Source: Neostapfia colusana (taxonomy: Eukaryota; Streptophyta; Magnoliopsida; Poales; Poaceae). Taken from it: 64,000 nucleotides of DNA. The position numbers and the translations under genes were made by a program. Shown here piece by piece: positions 1-10,727 of the stretch. The notes below the pieces were generated by a model. It was not told the origin of the DNA. It did not search any database and saw only the letters and a program-made list of their open reading frames with translations. The stretch covers positions 36,056,699-36,120,698 of the forward strand of contig JASWHV010000013.1 of assembly GCA_030760725.1 (NCBI GenBank), given 5' to 3'. Each line of letters begins with the position of its first letter. The stretch's first letter is position 1.

Positions 1-496
1 AGGCCCTGAAGGCCGTCCGGAATTTGGCACCGGTCATAACTCGCTCGGTGGGTTGCGAAGCACAGTAGTTCGCCCACCAAGCGCTCGCGGATCCTTGGAG
101 CTGTTGGACTGTGAACTGAGTCTTGCGCTGCTCACTCACTTGGAGCAGCCCGAACTTCATCTCCATCGTGCAGTGCCAGTTGTCCGCATCAAGGGGTTCA
201 TCCGCCCTTGAGAATACCGGGGGATGAGTAGCCAGAAAATCGGAGTAGGAGCTCTGTTGGCGCTCCTCATGATCTTGACGTCTCTCTGGTCGAGACGTAT
301 TCGCAATGAGGGTTTGCAGCAACTCTGTGTGCTGCTGATGAGAGCCCGCCATCGCTGCCACTATATCAGCCAAAGCAACCGTTGGTGGTGGCGGTTGTTG
401 CTGTTGCTGTCCCGAGGAATCCTCGGGAGGTTGTTGGGAGGTCTCTCCCCCCTGACTGGAACCCCCAACATCCGGGTTGGCACGAGTGCGAGTCAT
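1..496 (-). CDS. gag: gag polyprotein, N-terminal part (element A), runs off the left edge
   Basis: An open frame of 165 codons starts at the ATG at 496-494 and is still open at base 1. It would encode the capsid-like Gag protein that packages the retrotransposon RNA. The first 75 residues are Gln/Pro-rich (a QQQQQPPPP run). They are followed by the conserved start of the Retrotrans_gag domain: SSYSDFLATHPPVF, then DEPLDADNW, then the core motif QLQGSASAWWANYCAS. The related gag of C has HPPVF and EEPLEADSF at the same places, supporting the frame. The ATG is directly preceded by TTTCAG, a splice-acceptor-like sequence. No stop or frameshift is visible in this stretch, unlike the other A-type gags here. 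The zinc knuckle and protease would lie beyond the window. Confidence 0.85.
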   Translation of the reverse strand, partial: MTRTRANPDVGGSSQGGETSQQPPEDSSGQQQQQPPPPTVALADIVAAMAGSHQQHTELLQTLIANTSRPERRQDHEERQQSSYSDFLATHPPVFSRADEPLDADNWHCTMEMKFGLLQVSEQRKTQFTVQQLQGSASAWWANYCASQPTERVMTGAKFRTAFRA

Positions 497-769
497 TCTG
501 AAATTTAAAACAGCAGCGATCAGCACATGTCATACTTAAAATTCTATATGAAACAGCAGGTATTGAAGTGACGCATGAATAATTTGCACAACATTCACAT
601 ATATTGATAAAGCATAAACTTTATACAAGATACATTAGTCTCGGGTCTCCGAGAAGTCGTGCTCATGTTATCACTACCTATACGTACCCTACTGTCTACA
701 CGACATGTCACCGATTACAAAAGTTTTTCTTCAACCACCCTCGTCGCCCTATTTGGCAACGGTAACCTA
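497..769 (-). other. Element A spacer between extra ORF and gag
   Basis: About 270 bp without a credible gene. The end next to gag (497-520) reads on the minus strand as a T-rich run ending TTTCAG immediately before the gag ATG, like a 3' splice site. The rest is AT-rich and resembles the corresponding stretch upstream of gag in C (33571-33700). Confidence 0.6.
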
Positions 770-1731
770 CTACTCAGAGTAGAACTCGACCTCCTGCGGG
801 TCGTCCTCCTCCGGTACCTCTGCTGGTGGCTCTGGGTCCATGACCCCCTCTTCCGGCTCGGGTTGTCCCATTGCCGGAAGACCCAAAACCACAGGTACAG
901 CACCTACCACCGGTATGCCCATTACCGGAGTTATGAGGTCCTGCAACGCGTGCACCTCGTCCATGGATTGGTTGTAGTCCTCTTCCCAGCCTTGCCCCTC
1001 CTCAATAGCATCGTCCCGCTCTTGAGTAAGGACCTCGTTCTGCTGGGTCAGAGCCTCACCTGTTGTTGCAAAGCCGTGATGTCGATACGACTTTTCCTCT
1101 TCGCCTTCTTCAGACGATGCAACTGATTATATTGTTCGTTCAGTCGCTTAATCGTCAGAAGGAGAACATTGCGGAGTGCGCTGTGAGCACTCTCGAAATG
1201 ATCTCCACGACTGTTGCTCTCCTTGAGCTTCACGGCGAGACATTCCGTATGAACAGCTTGGCTGTCCATCACGGCCTTTCCCGCCCTAATCTGGTGGCTG
1301 AGGTTCGCCTCCGCGGGGTTGTACCTTGGGCAACCCAGATCTGTTGCCTCCATGTACCTCCCTTCCCATACATGATTAGCCCGTCCCTCCACCGGAACAA
1401 GCGCATATGGAGTGCCCTCCATAGTTCTCACGTGTAGTTGACAGAAACGCGGCATGGTGTGGCGGGCTGCCACTTGCCACATTCCCTCCGGCTGTCTACC
1501 TCTCACCGTGACGGTGAACGGCGACCAACCGGGTGGTGTAGGTACTGCAGGAACTTCGACATGGATCATCCACATCTTGTTCCCCTCCTCGCCTTATTCC
1601 TTTACAAAGTACTGCAGCATCTTGCTGTACCCAAAATATTGAAGCATTTGCCTCAACGCTTCCGGATAGCCGCCGTGGTGAGAACAGTGGGATTCCACCC
1701 ACCCGTTCTCCAACTGTCTACCCGCTGTCAT
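770..1731 (-). pseudogene. Extra ORF upstream of gag (element A), broken: one stop and one frameshift
   Basis: Minus-strand reading frame between PBS and gag, from ATG 1731 to TAG 770, about 320 codons. It is broken by an in-frame TAA at 1596-1594 and by a one-base frame change near 1050-1060. Visible parts are an N-terminal region, a Pro/Trp-containing segment (HVEVPAVPTPPGW), a region with WQVAARHTMPRF, and a heptad-like stretch containing a basic patch (KKAKRKSR) that runs on past the frameshift. The C-tail is acidic and Pro-rich. The layout parallels the intact extra ORF of F (62227-62997), and a Trp-centred block (WQVAARH here, WEAITCQ in F) aligns loosely. I infer distant homology. The N-terminus does not show the histone-like motif seen in F. 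The ATG follows TTTCTACAG, again acceptor-like. Function is unknown. Confidence 0.6.
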
Positions 1732-3216
1732 CTGTAGAAACATATTTGAGAAATGTCAAATATTTATTTGAACAGTAAACCATTGAGTTATAACATAAAA
1801 CATGTCATTGAACTCATAAAAACTTGGAAACATAGTTCAAACTTAAACAAAGTTGACTGCTGATCTGCTGTCCAATATGACACCCTGACCAGTTTCCATT
1901 TCAACCTGATTTAGACCATACTAAAGGCAAAACCATTTCTGGAGCTCAAAATCAAAGTTAAAGCTAACTTCAATACATTTCCAGAAAGTATTTGATTGGC
2001 CTATGATCTGTCCTGGTTCAAAAGTTACGAGATGTCAAAGTAAACACAATTTCTGGAGAAAATTGGACAGCACCTCGCTGCTTGAGGTACTGATTTGATC
2101 CAAGAATTCCAGTTAATTCTATACCAAATATGAATAAACTTTCTGTTAAAAAGTTGTAACCCATCTCCTGAGATTTTCAGAACTACCTAATTTTCTATTT
2201 TTGGATTTTTATGCAGGAAGTTATGCTCAATTTACAAAGAGTTACATAGAGTGTTTGCTCTGCCCAGTTTTCTGGACAGTTTCAACTCTACTGCATTTTT
2301 TGATTGGTTAAGGGATGAAAAATCTCTGGACATCAACAGAAAAGCTGTAAAGCTCTTACAATGCTTTCCATAAATGTATCATATGACCCCAACCTCGAAA
2401 GAAATCAACCTCTAACCTCTGATTAACTTCAGCCTTAATTCAGCTGAAGACAGGGGACTCTGTCCTTAGTATCCTATAAGTTAAAATCTTGTTAACTTTG
2501 AATATCCTGATTAAGGGAAGGGGTTACATCAATTTTTAGTGCTATGGATTAAAACTTTCAAGTTTTACACTGCAGTTGCTCATTTAGTGGGGTGTGACAT
2601 CGATGCGTCACCAGATCATGTCGGTACTACGTCTTCACAAAGAAAAACCTATACCGTACTTAGCCGGCTTCGTTAGTTCAGTGGCACTAAACGTCACTCG
2701 CACACAGATACTACACGTCTACCGTTTCATGGTCAGACTACCTGCAGATAACTCAAACAATCGTCAGACTCGGCTGCACACCGAGCCCGGTATCCATACA
2801 GTTCATACACCCGGCCGTCATCACTCGCCCGGATGTTCTCAAGCCAAACACAACTTGAGCTATGTGTTCACGTTACAGACCACGTGACGGGGTCTCCCAA
2901 ATTGCCCAAAGCACGCCAGGGACAGATGTTGCTCGAATACAGCAAACGACATGAAGAGTCATAGAGGATATTAAAGTGGGTCGGGTTACCTGCCACCCGT
3001 GGGGCTCCACCCTTCAGCTTGTGCACAATGGTGGACAGCGTTTACGTGCACCCCCCAAGACATAAAGCGTCCCGAGATGCACGATTTTCTGACATAAGCA
3101 AATAGGTTAGTATGCCACTTTCTATACACTAATAACATCCTTATATGGGCTACTAACTTGTTCCTCATCGAATTTTTGAAAAAGATGACCTTTGTAGTGC
3201 GTTAAACCTCAAACGA
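1732..3216 (-). other. Element A 5' leader (untranslated)
   Basis: Roughly 1.5 kb between the PBS and the extra ORF with no convincing coding region. It resembles the leaders of C (33571-35490) and E (45758-47540) in AT-rich stretches. Short frames here do not resemble retroelement proteins and are treated as noise. Confidence 0.6.
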
Positions 3217-3228
3217 GTTCTGATACCA
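3217..3228 (-). other. Primer-binding site, element A (initiator tRNA-Met type)
   Basis: The minus strand reads TGGTATCAGAAC, close to the TGGTATCAGAGC of the other elements here. This is the usual complement of the 3' end of plant initiator tRNA-Met. It lies 3 bp inside the LTR edge at 3232. One mismatch from consensus suggests decay. Confidence 0.8.
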
Positions 3229-3231
3229 TGC

Positions 3232-6200
3232 TGACACGACCCCACGGCCTTGTTTGAGCCAGGATCACGCTGAGGGGTACTGCATTGCACAGCACTGGAT
3301 AACGCACATCAAAGATACAAAGCGGGAGAAAATTTTTATTACATAAACCGGTTTATGAACGTTTTTACACAAAATAGGTTCCGTCTACACTCACGGGCGT
3401 AGACTACGCATCGAGTTCACGTTCAGCTCGTGAACGTGCCCCCGCTAGCACGCCCAAACACTAACACGGCGGTGTGCACGACTCCCACTCGACGGGGTTC
3501 CCTTCCTGGGGTTCCATCTCCTCCTCGGGAGTCCCTTCCTCATAAACCCCTGCAAAAGCTTCAAACACAAGCCGTGAGCACGATGGCTCAGCAAGACTGA
3601 CCCGTCTCTCCTATACATGAAACTTCTGCATGAAGGGTGATAGGGTACATGAGGTAAAATAAGTTGCAAAGGACTCGCCAAATTAGTGGAACCTTACTTT
3701 CAAGTTTTAGCAGCAGGTTGTGGAGAACCTTACGCTAAGGCACATGAGAGAGCCGCAATCAAACAAGAAACACATTTCTCTCATGTACTTTGCCCAAAGT
3801 TGAAAGGAACTTTAATTAGCTCCAAACTACAACAAGACATTAACAACCAAAGTATATCTTTCAAATCAGCAAACTTTTAACATGTATCTAGCCTGTTCTT
3901 GCTACGTCACGGTACAGTGAACAAGTGGTACTCACTGACCACGAGGGATGGCAGTTATAATCGATTTACACCTGCAGGGTTACCCGAATAACCCGTCACG
4001 TACGCCCATACTCGATGTTGCCTACAGCAACCATCATGGACGTCGTACGCAACCACCTTTGACCCGTCAGCCAAATGTTGAACCGGTCCAATCGTCCCGA
4101 GCAAGAGGTCTCTGTGGGCGCATCCACAATGCCGCCAGCCAATTTACACCTCGAGCTCTCAACCTACCCTCTAGACGACCAGCTATGCCTCAACACCCAG
4201 CTACCCGAGTTACATCGGTTTCCCGGTTCCCATATAGCCTGTAGGTCTTCGGTACTGTTCTAGCTTGTTCAACAGGCCCACACACGGCTCGGTCCTCAAT
4301 CGACACAAGCGGAGCTATAGCACCCAGTCCCCAAGTCCTGCTGCCCTTACTCTCCGCTCGGTCTCATTTTTCTTGCCATGCATTTCATTTGCTATCTTTA
4401 CCCGAGCAATGTGCCTCTAGCCTATTATCGCGAGTAGTTCCAACTAATCGACTTGTACCGAATCCTACACTATCTTAGCATTGCAGTAGATAAACGGGGT
4501 TTTCAAACCTAACCCCAACCCATGGTTTTCTTCGCTATGCATTTGGGTTTCAATCAAGACTTCTAATGCAATTATTAAGTGGGTGCTCAAAGTAAGTCCT
4601 CAAAACAGTAAAAATTCGTAAAATGGGTTGCAAACCGGAGCTTGGGTTGCTGCTCTTGGTCGTAGGCTAGCCGCTCTTCCGGAGTGACGAAGTCTAAGAC
4701 TTCGGGTTCATCCTCAACCTTAGCGACTACATTAGAGAATATATACATGTATCAATTTGAACGCATTTAAATTGAAGTTTAAACTTGTGAGGACTATAAG
4801 TCTTACTAGACAGACCCAATGACTCTGAAAATTGTACTGTGGTTTGGATACAACCTAAACAGAGATTCAGCCAAGTTTTATTTGCAGCAAAGCTCATTTG
4901 AGCTCTCCACAAATAATTATGTACTTGGTCTTCATTAGAGCTCCTCGGGTGTTGTAGGGATTTTCTTGGAGCAATCCATGACTTTCTGCAAACTAGATTT
5001 TCAGAGGGTTCTAATGGAGTTGGTTTCACTTAATTTGAAGGTTCCTATCTAAATATATGAGCTAAACAAATTCAGAGAAATTCTGAAAATGTTTCTGGAT
5101 TTCTATTTTCTCTGGAACAGTTTTATTAATCACACCATTAGGTGGATCAAATGAGCTCAGATGGATCTGATATTTTTATGGTATCTTAGGGATATTTTGG
5201 TGAACAAACCAGCAAAATTTCAGAAATTTCCTCGAAAGGGTTCTCCAGTTAGTATTCTAAACAGTTTAAATTTAAAGAATTAATTCTAGAGAACTAAGGA
5301 TGTTAATGAAGTGAAACTTGATTTGCTGGAAAGTAATCAGAGAGATGAATCCAACAAAATTTGGTTCACTCGATTTGGAGTTTCCTAGCAAAAGTTATGT
5401 GGGTTTGAAGTTTAAACTAAAACTGAAAATCAGGGAAATGTTTAAAACACTGCACATGGGTCCAATGCACAGTGTCATCGTCTACCTCCCGCCAGCGCCC
5501 GATCGCGCGACGTCCAGCGATGGTGGCACGGTTCGTTCTCGGCCGCTACTTCCTAATTTTCGACACGGTTTCTTCCTACGTGATCCTTGGAGCGCGGCGC
5601 ACACGCCGGGCAACTGCTCGGACCTCGACATCGCCGGAAACCTAGTCGGCGACGGTGGAGGCGGAAGATGAGCTCGGGTCTGACGGTGCTAACTCATCTC
5701 GGTGGTGAACACGATCGACCAATGGGTCACAAAGCACCACTGGGGCACGGGGAAGCTAACCCTGCCCTCCTCTTGGCCGGAGATCGCCGGGAAAGTGGAT
5801 CACCAGCGACCCGAGCCATTTTCACCGGCAATGGCCAAACTCAGGTGCTCTGCTCACTGGGTTGATCATCATCGCTAAGACTCGGCGGAGGTAACCGTGA
5901 GGTGCTACTCTAGCTTCAGCTCGACCAGGATTCCCAGTGATCAAGTGATTGAGCTGAATTTTGAGTTTTGGTTCTCGGTGGTCTATACGATGATCATCGG
6001 AAGAATTGAAATTCCGGCTAACCGGCGCTAAGAGGGAGCTAGGGAGTTCGGGGAGAGCTACTAGACCTCGATACTAACCTCAGAGACACGTTTGTCGTGC
6101 TGGAAAAGTTTAGGGCTGCTCGGACGATGGCGCCGAGTCGGAGGAGCTTTCGGGTTGACAGAGCACCGAAAGATCGTCTCGGACAAGCTACACCGAAGCT

Positions 6201-7701
6201 GATCACAAGCAGCTGAGGGATGTAACACGTCGAGCAAGGATCGGCGGTACCGTTTGTGGCCTCAGCTCGCGGTGGAAGGCACTGCTTTGGCCGGTCGATG
6301 GCAAGGTTATGCGGTGGAGCTGTGCGGCGATCAGCTCAGTCTTTTAAGCGCTGGAAACGTCGAGGCAGTGGGAAAATGGGTCACTGCTGGCGGCAGCTCG
6401 AAGATATATAGCTGAGGACGTCGGTTTGGGGCGCTGATCAGCGACTAGGAGGTGGAAGCAGTGGGAATTCGCCGTGGCTCTCGCGCGGTCACGCGCAAGA
6501 CCCGAGCTGCGGCGCCTTCAGTCGGTTAAAACACCGGTGAGGCTGACATGTGGGTCCCACCCCGGTTTTAACCTCTGAAATTGAATTTTCCCCACTGCTC
6601 TAAACAGTAGAGACCCAAATAACCTTGGTCATTTGAATTATCTACCCTCTGGCCATTTGAATTGGATAGAATTCAAATTGGGGTTTGTTTGAATATATTT
6701 TCAGCACATATGCAGTTTGAAATTCAAATAAAGTTTGAATTTGCTAAACTTAGCTCATGTCAAGATCAACTCCAAATGGAGTGAAAATTGGTGTGTGACC
6801 TCACAAAAATGTGCTGAGTAAGAATATGCCTTCCACATTTGAATTCGTGGGATGGAAATAGTTTGAATTTGAATCACCGTCTTTCTAGTTATACCCAAAA
6901 TGACTTCAAAAAGGTTTTGAATTTGGATGAAATTTGGCATGAGCATTCCTAGCAAGGTGTTGGAGTTTCTCACAAGCTCAGCCCCTAGATGATGCATGTG
7001 GTAAATGCCACTTTTGCATTTTGTGAGTTGGCTACAGCAGCTCGGTGGAAACGTCGGGCAGAGAGTTTAGCCGGGAGCTGGCGTGCTGTGATCACCCGGG
7101 GAAAACAGAGAGAGGGAAAAATAACTTTGTGAGGCTGACTTCTGGGCCCCAGCACTTTATTTTCTTAATCTAATATTTACCCCAGCTACTCATAATTGAA
7201 TGCCTTACTTCACCCCAAAGCTAAGGTTTGAAATATTTGAATTCTGGTGTGAAGTTTGAATTGGTTATGGCCATTTGAATTTGAATTGGAATTTGAATTA
7301 TCCCTTGTGCATTTTTTCAAAAGCATAGCAAATCAACTCCAAATTTTCTCATTTTTTGCCTGGCTGCTAATTCAAATGTGAAGAACACATTTGTGGAACC
7401 AAGTTTCCAAATTGAGGAATTTGGGATTTGAAACTGAATTTTAAATTCAGATTAGAGGGCTTCCTCTTTTAATCCCAAACAAATACTCAAACCCCTCCAA
7501 ATGAGCTAAAATTTGGAAGGTTAAATATTTGTAATATGAAGAACCAAGTTATGAATTTAGATCTCCATGTTTGGAAGTTTTGGGAAGTTTGAATCCTCAC
7601 TTTGAACTTACACTGTTATAATTCAAAGTTTTAATTCCCCTTATTTTTTCTAAGTGTACATGAACTGAATTTTCCTTGCTACCACTTTTGGGGATTTTAC
7701 A
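3232..7701 (-). repeat. 5' LTR of element A, about 4.47 kb
   Basis: Bounded on the PBS side by TGACACGACC (plus strand) and on the other side by GGGGATTTTACA, so on the element strand it runs TGTAAAAT to GTGTCA. The outer end (about 7300-7701) aligns closely with the outer end of the C LTR (about 14260-14664), which fixes the boundary. Only one copy is in the window, so the edges rest on that homology and on the PBS. It contains no gene. It includes the palindrome GTGGGTCCCAC (6550-6560). Confidence 0.8.
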
Positions 7702-10700
7702 ATATCCTACTACTCTTATCATCCTGGAAGGCTTGCGGATTGACATTATCTTTGGAATGGCTTGGTTGACACATCACCAAGCTTTCTTTGATATTAGTTC
7801 ATGAACGGTGTAGCTGAATTCAATGATGCACGGGCAACACACGTTGAATCATAGAAATGTTGCACTGGAAGTTACTGCTGTACACAATGTTGAAGCTAAG
7901 AAACTGGAGGACATTCCAGTGGTCCGAGAATATCCAGACATGTTTCCCGATTATCTACCGGGCATACCGCCCGAACGTAAGGTGGAGTTCAAAATTGAAC
8001 TAGCACCAGGAACCACACCTATCTCTCGGAGGCCGTATGAAATGGAACCGAAGGAACTCGTGGAGCTTAAGGAGCAGCTGAATGATTTGTTAAGCAAATG
8101 CTTCATTCACCCCAGTTCATCACCGTGGGGATGTTCCGCGCTGTTCGTCGAGAAAAAGGATGAGACATCGAGGCTTTGTGTGGACTATCATCCGCTGAAC
8201 ACTGTAACTATCAAGAACAAGTATCCACTACCACGTATCGAGATGCTTTTTTATCAACTAGTGGGTGCTAAGGTTTTCTGGAAGATGCATCTTCGGTCCG
8301 GATATCATCAGATAAAAATTCGGGCGGAAGACATACCAAAAATGGCATTCTCGACGAGATACGGGTTATACGAGTGTCTCGTCATGTCATTCGGACTCAC
8401 CAATGCTCCGGCCCATTTTATGTACTTGATGAATTCAGTCTTCATGCCAGAGTTGGAAAAGTTCTTCATTGTTTTTATGGATGATATCTTGGTGTATTCT
8501 AAATCGGAGGAAGAACACGCCGAACATCTGCATATTGTGCTCCAACGCCTACGGGATCACAAACTATATGCAAAATTCAGCAAATGCGAGTTTTGGATCA
8601 ACCATGTACCATTTCTTGGGCAATTATCTCTGCAGAGGGCATTGCGGTTGATCCGAGCAAGATTGTCCAAGTGCTGAATTGGAGTTCGCCAAAATCTGTT
8701 TTCTCGGTTTAGCGGTTTACTATCGGAGATTCATTCCAAATTTCTACATGGTCTCTAAACCGATGACGGAACTTCTGAAGAAAGGCAAGAAATATGTGTG
8801 GAGTGAAGCATGTGAGGAGGCGTTCAAAGCATTGGTAAAGCACCTCATAACAGCCCTAGGGTTGGTGCAGCCCGATACAACTAAGGCTTTTGATGTTTAT
8901 TGTGATGCATCCGGCATCGGCCTTGGCTGCGTGCTTATGCAAGAAGGGCAAGTGATCGCATATGGATCTCGGCAGCTTCGGAATCATGAGCAGAATTATC
9001 CGACACATGACCTCGAATTAGCTTCTGTGGTTCTTGCTCTAAAGATGTGGAGGCACTATTTACTTGGAAACTTAGTTGACCTCTACACCGACATCAAAAG
9101 TTTAAAGTACATCTTCACACAAAAGGAATTAAATATGAGGCAGCGAAGATGGTTAGAGTTAATTAAAGACTATGAAATAAAGATTCATTACCATCCTGGA
9201 AAAGCAAATGTTGTTGCCCACGCACTTAGTCGGAAATCACATGTTCATAACCTAACCATGGCTGCAATGGAAGAAGAAGAAGAACCGAGCTTGCACTTTG
9301 TTCCTTATGGGTCGCTATTTAATCTGGCCCTTGTTCCTACAATTCGAGATGAAATTCAACAGAAAGATAAGGGCGTGGCACATATTCGGAAGAGAAAAGA
9401 CAAAGGAGATGTTAAGTGCTTCCAGAAAGATGAGAACGGTACGTTATGGTTCAAGAACTGTATAGTCGTACCACGGGACATGAAGCTCCGTCAGAAAATA
9501 TTAGACGAAGCACATTTATCAAAATTTTCCATTCATCCGGGCAGCAACAAGATGTACCAAGATTTGAGAAACAAGTTTTAGTGGACGCGGATGAAGCGGG
9601 AAATAGCTAAATACGTATCCAAGTGCGATACGTGTCGAAGGGTGAAAGCCGATCACATGACGAAACCTGGTTTGCTACAGCCCCTTAATATTCCGGCATG
9701 AAAGTGGGAAGATGTGAGTATGGATTTCATTGTCAGGTTACCGCTCACATCTCGGAAGCATGATTCAGTTTGGGTAATCGTTGACTAATTAACCAAGTCA
9801 GCTCACTTCATAAAGGTAAATGTGGGATTCAATGCCATGAAATATGCAGAGTTATATATTGCACGGATATTATGCCAGCATGGAGTTCCAAAAACAATAG
9901 TTTCAGATCGTGGTGCACTGTTCATTCCTCGTTTCTGGGAACAGCTGCACACATCTTTGGGAACAAAATTGCTTAGAATCTCCGCATATCACCCTCAAAC
10001 CGATGGACAAACTGAGAGGGTGAATCAAGTCTTGGAAGATATGTTGAGAGCGTGTGCCATCCACCATGGTAAGAATTTGGATGCTTATTTACCGTTGGAC
10101 GAATTCTCATACAACAACAGCTATCAGACGAGTACCAAGATGGCACCATCTGAGGCTCTCTATGGCCGGAGATGTCGCACACCGCTGAATTGGTGCGAAT
10201 CCGGTGAAAAGGTGAAATTTGGGATTGACCTTGTCAATGAAGCCGAAGCACGAGTTCGGGTCATACAAGAGAATCTAAAGGCTGCTCAATCTCGACAGAA
10301 GAGTTATGCAGACCAGCGACGTCGACCGCTGAACTTCAACGTCATAGAGTACGTATATCTCCGTGTATCTCCAATGAAGGAAGTTCATTGATTCGGTGTA
10401 AAAGGGAAGCTCGCTCCCCAGTTTATTGGTCCATTTTCTATCACAGAGAAATGTGGACCCGTAGCCTACCGGCTTGAGCTACCGACAAACCTCGCTGGGG
10501 TGCATGACATATTTCACGTCTCCCAGCTTCAGAAATGTCTCAAGAACACCATTGCTGTCCGCACTGAAGATCTGGAGACATTGCAACCGCATCTCTCCTA
10601 TACCGAGCATCCAATCCGGATTATTGATGAAAAGTTTCGGTCGACCAGGAATCTGACACTCCAATTTTATAAGGTGTTATGGAGCAATCATACCGCGGAG

Positions 10701-10727
10701 GAAGTGACATGGGAGAGTGAAGAATAC
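7702..10727 (+). mobile_element. Element B: decayed chromovirus pol fragment, interrupted by A and C
   Basis: The only plus-strand coding material left of D. It begins abruptly inside the protease (YPTTLIILEGLRIDIIFG-like sequence directly after the A LTR) and ends abruptly inside the chromodomain, where the C LTR begins. B is therefore the oldest host element in this part. Its gag is expected beyond A, outside the window. Its 3' end after the C insertion is missing, apparently lost with the far part of C's 5' LTR at the 36398 junction. Confidence 0.85.
7703..10727 (+). pseudogene. pol: pol pseudogene (protease end, RT, RNase H, integrase, partial chromodomain), element B
   Basis: Domains in order: end of protease (7703-7822, already with a TGA and a TAG), RT (about 7900-8600), RNase H (about 8850-9230), integrase (about 9500-10200), then a chromodomain (from about 10600) cut at 10727. 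The RT is dead: the motif A aspartate of the usual KMDLRSGY is His (KMHLRSGY, 8288-8290), although the FMDD box survives. Frameshifts and a small deletion fall at 8620-8700, where the FLGH and VRSFLGL blocks lose their join. In-frame stops follow at 9579 (TAG), near 9700 (TGA), near 9786 (TAA) and 10389 (TGA). The integrase keeps the second Asp (VSDRGALF) and Glu (QTERVNQ). Several lesions are shared in kind with C and E. Confidence 0.9.

Larger units (their letters stand above)
1..7701 (-). mobile_element. Element A: Ty3/gypsy chromovirus, 5' half only (5' LTR, leader, extra ORF, gag start)
   Basis: Minus-strand LTR retrotransposon cut by the left window edge. Reading along the minus strand it shows a 5' LTR (7701 to 3232), an initiator-tRNA-Met-type PBS, a leader, a broken extra ORF and the first 165 codons of gag. 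It lies inside the plus-strand element B. Sequence right of the LTR resumes in the middle of B's protease coding region, so A inserted there. The matching target-site copy (expected ATATC) should lie outside the window. The gag resembles those of C and E. Pol and the 3' LTR are not in view. Confidence 0.85.

Noticed and set aside
224..508. Plus-strand frames over the left end (224-508, 659-1126, 1063-1437)
   Set aside because: They are antisense shadows of A's gag and extra ORF, which show conserved protein motifs on the minus strand.
1732..3216. Possible host gene exons in the A, C and E leaders
   Set aside because: Similar stretches recur among the leaders at the same position relative to PBS and gag, so they are element leaders. 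No long frame or protein motif was found.
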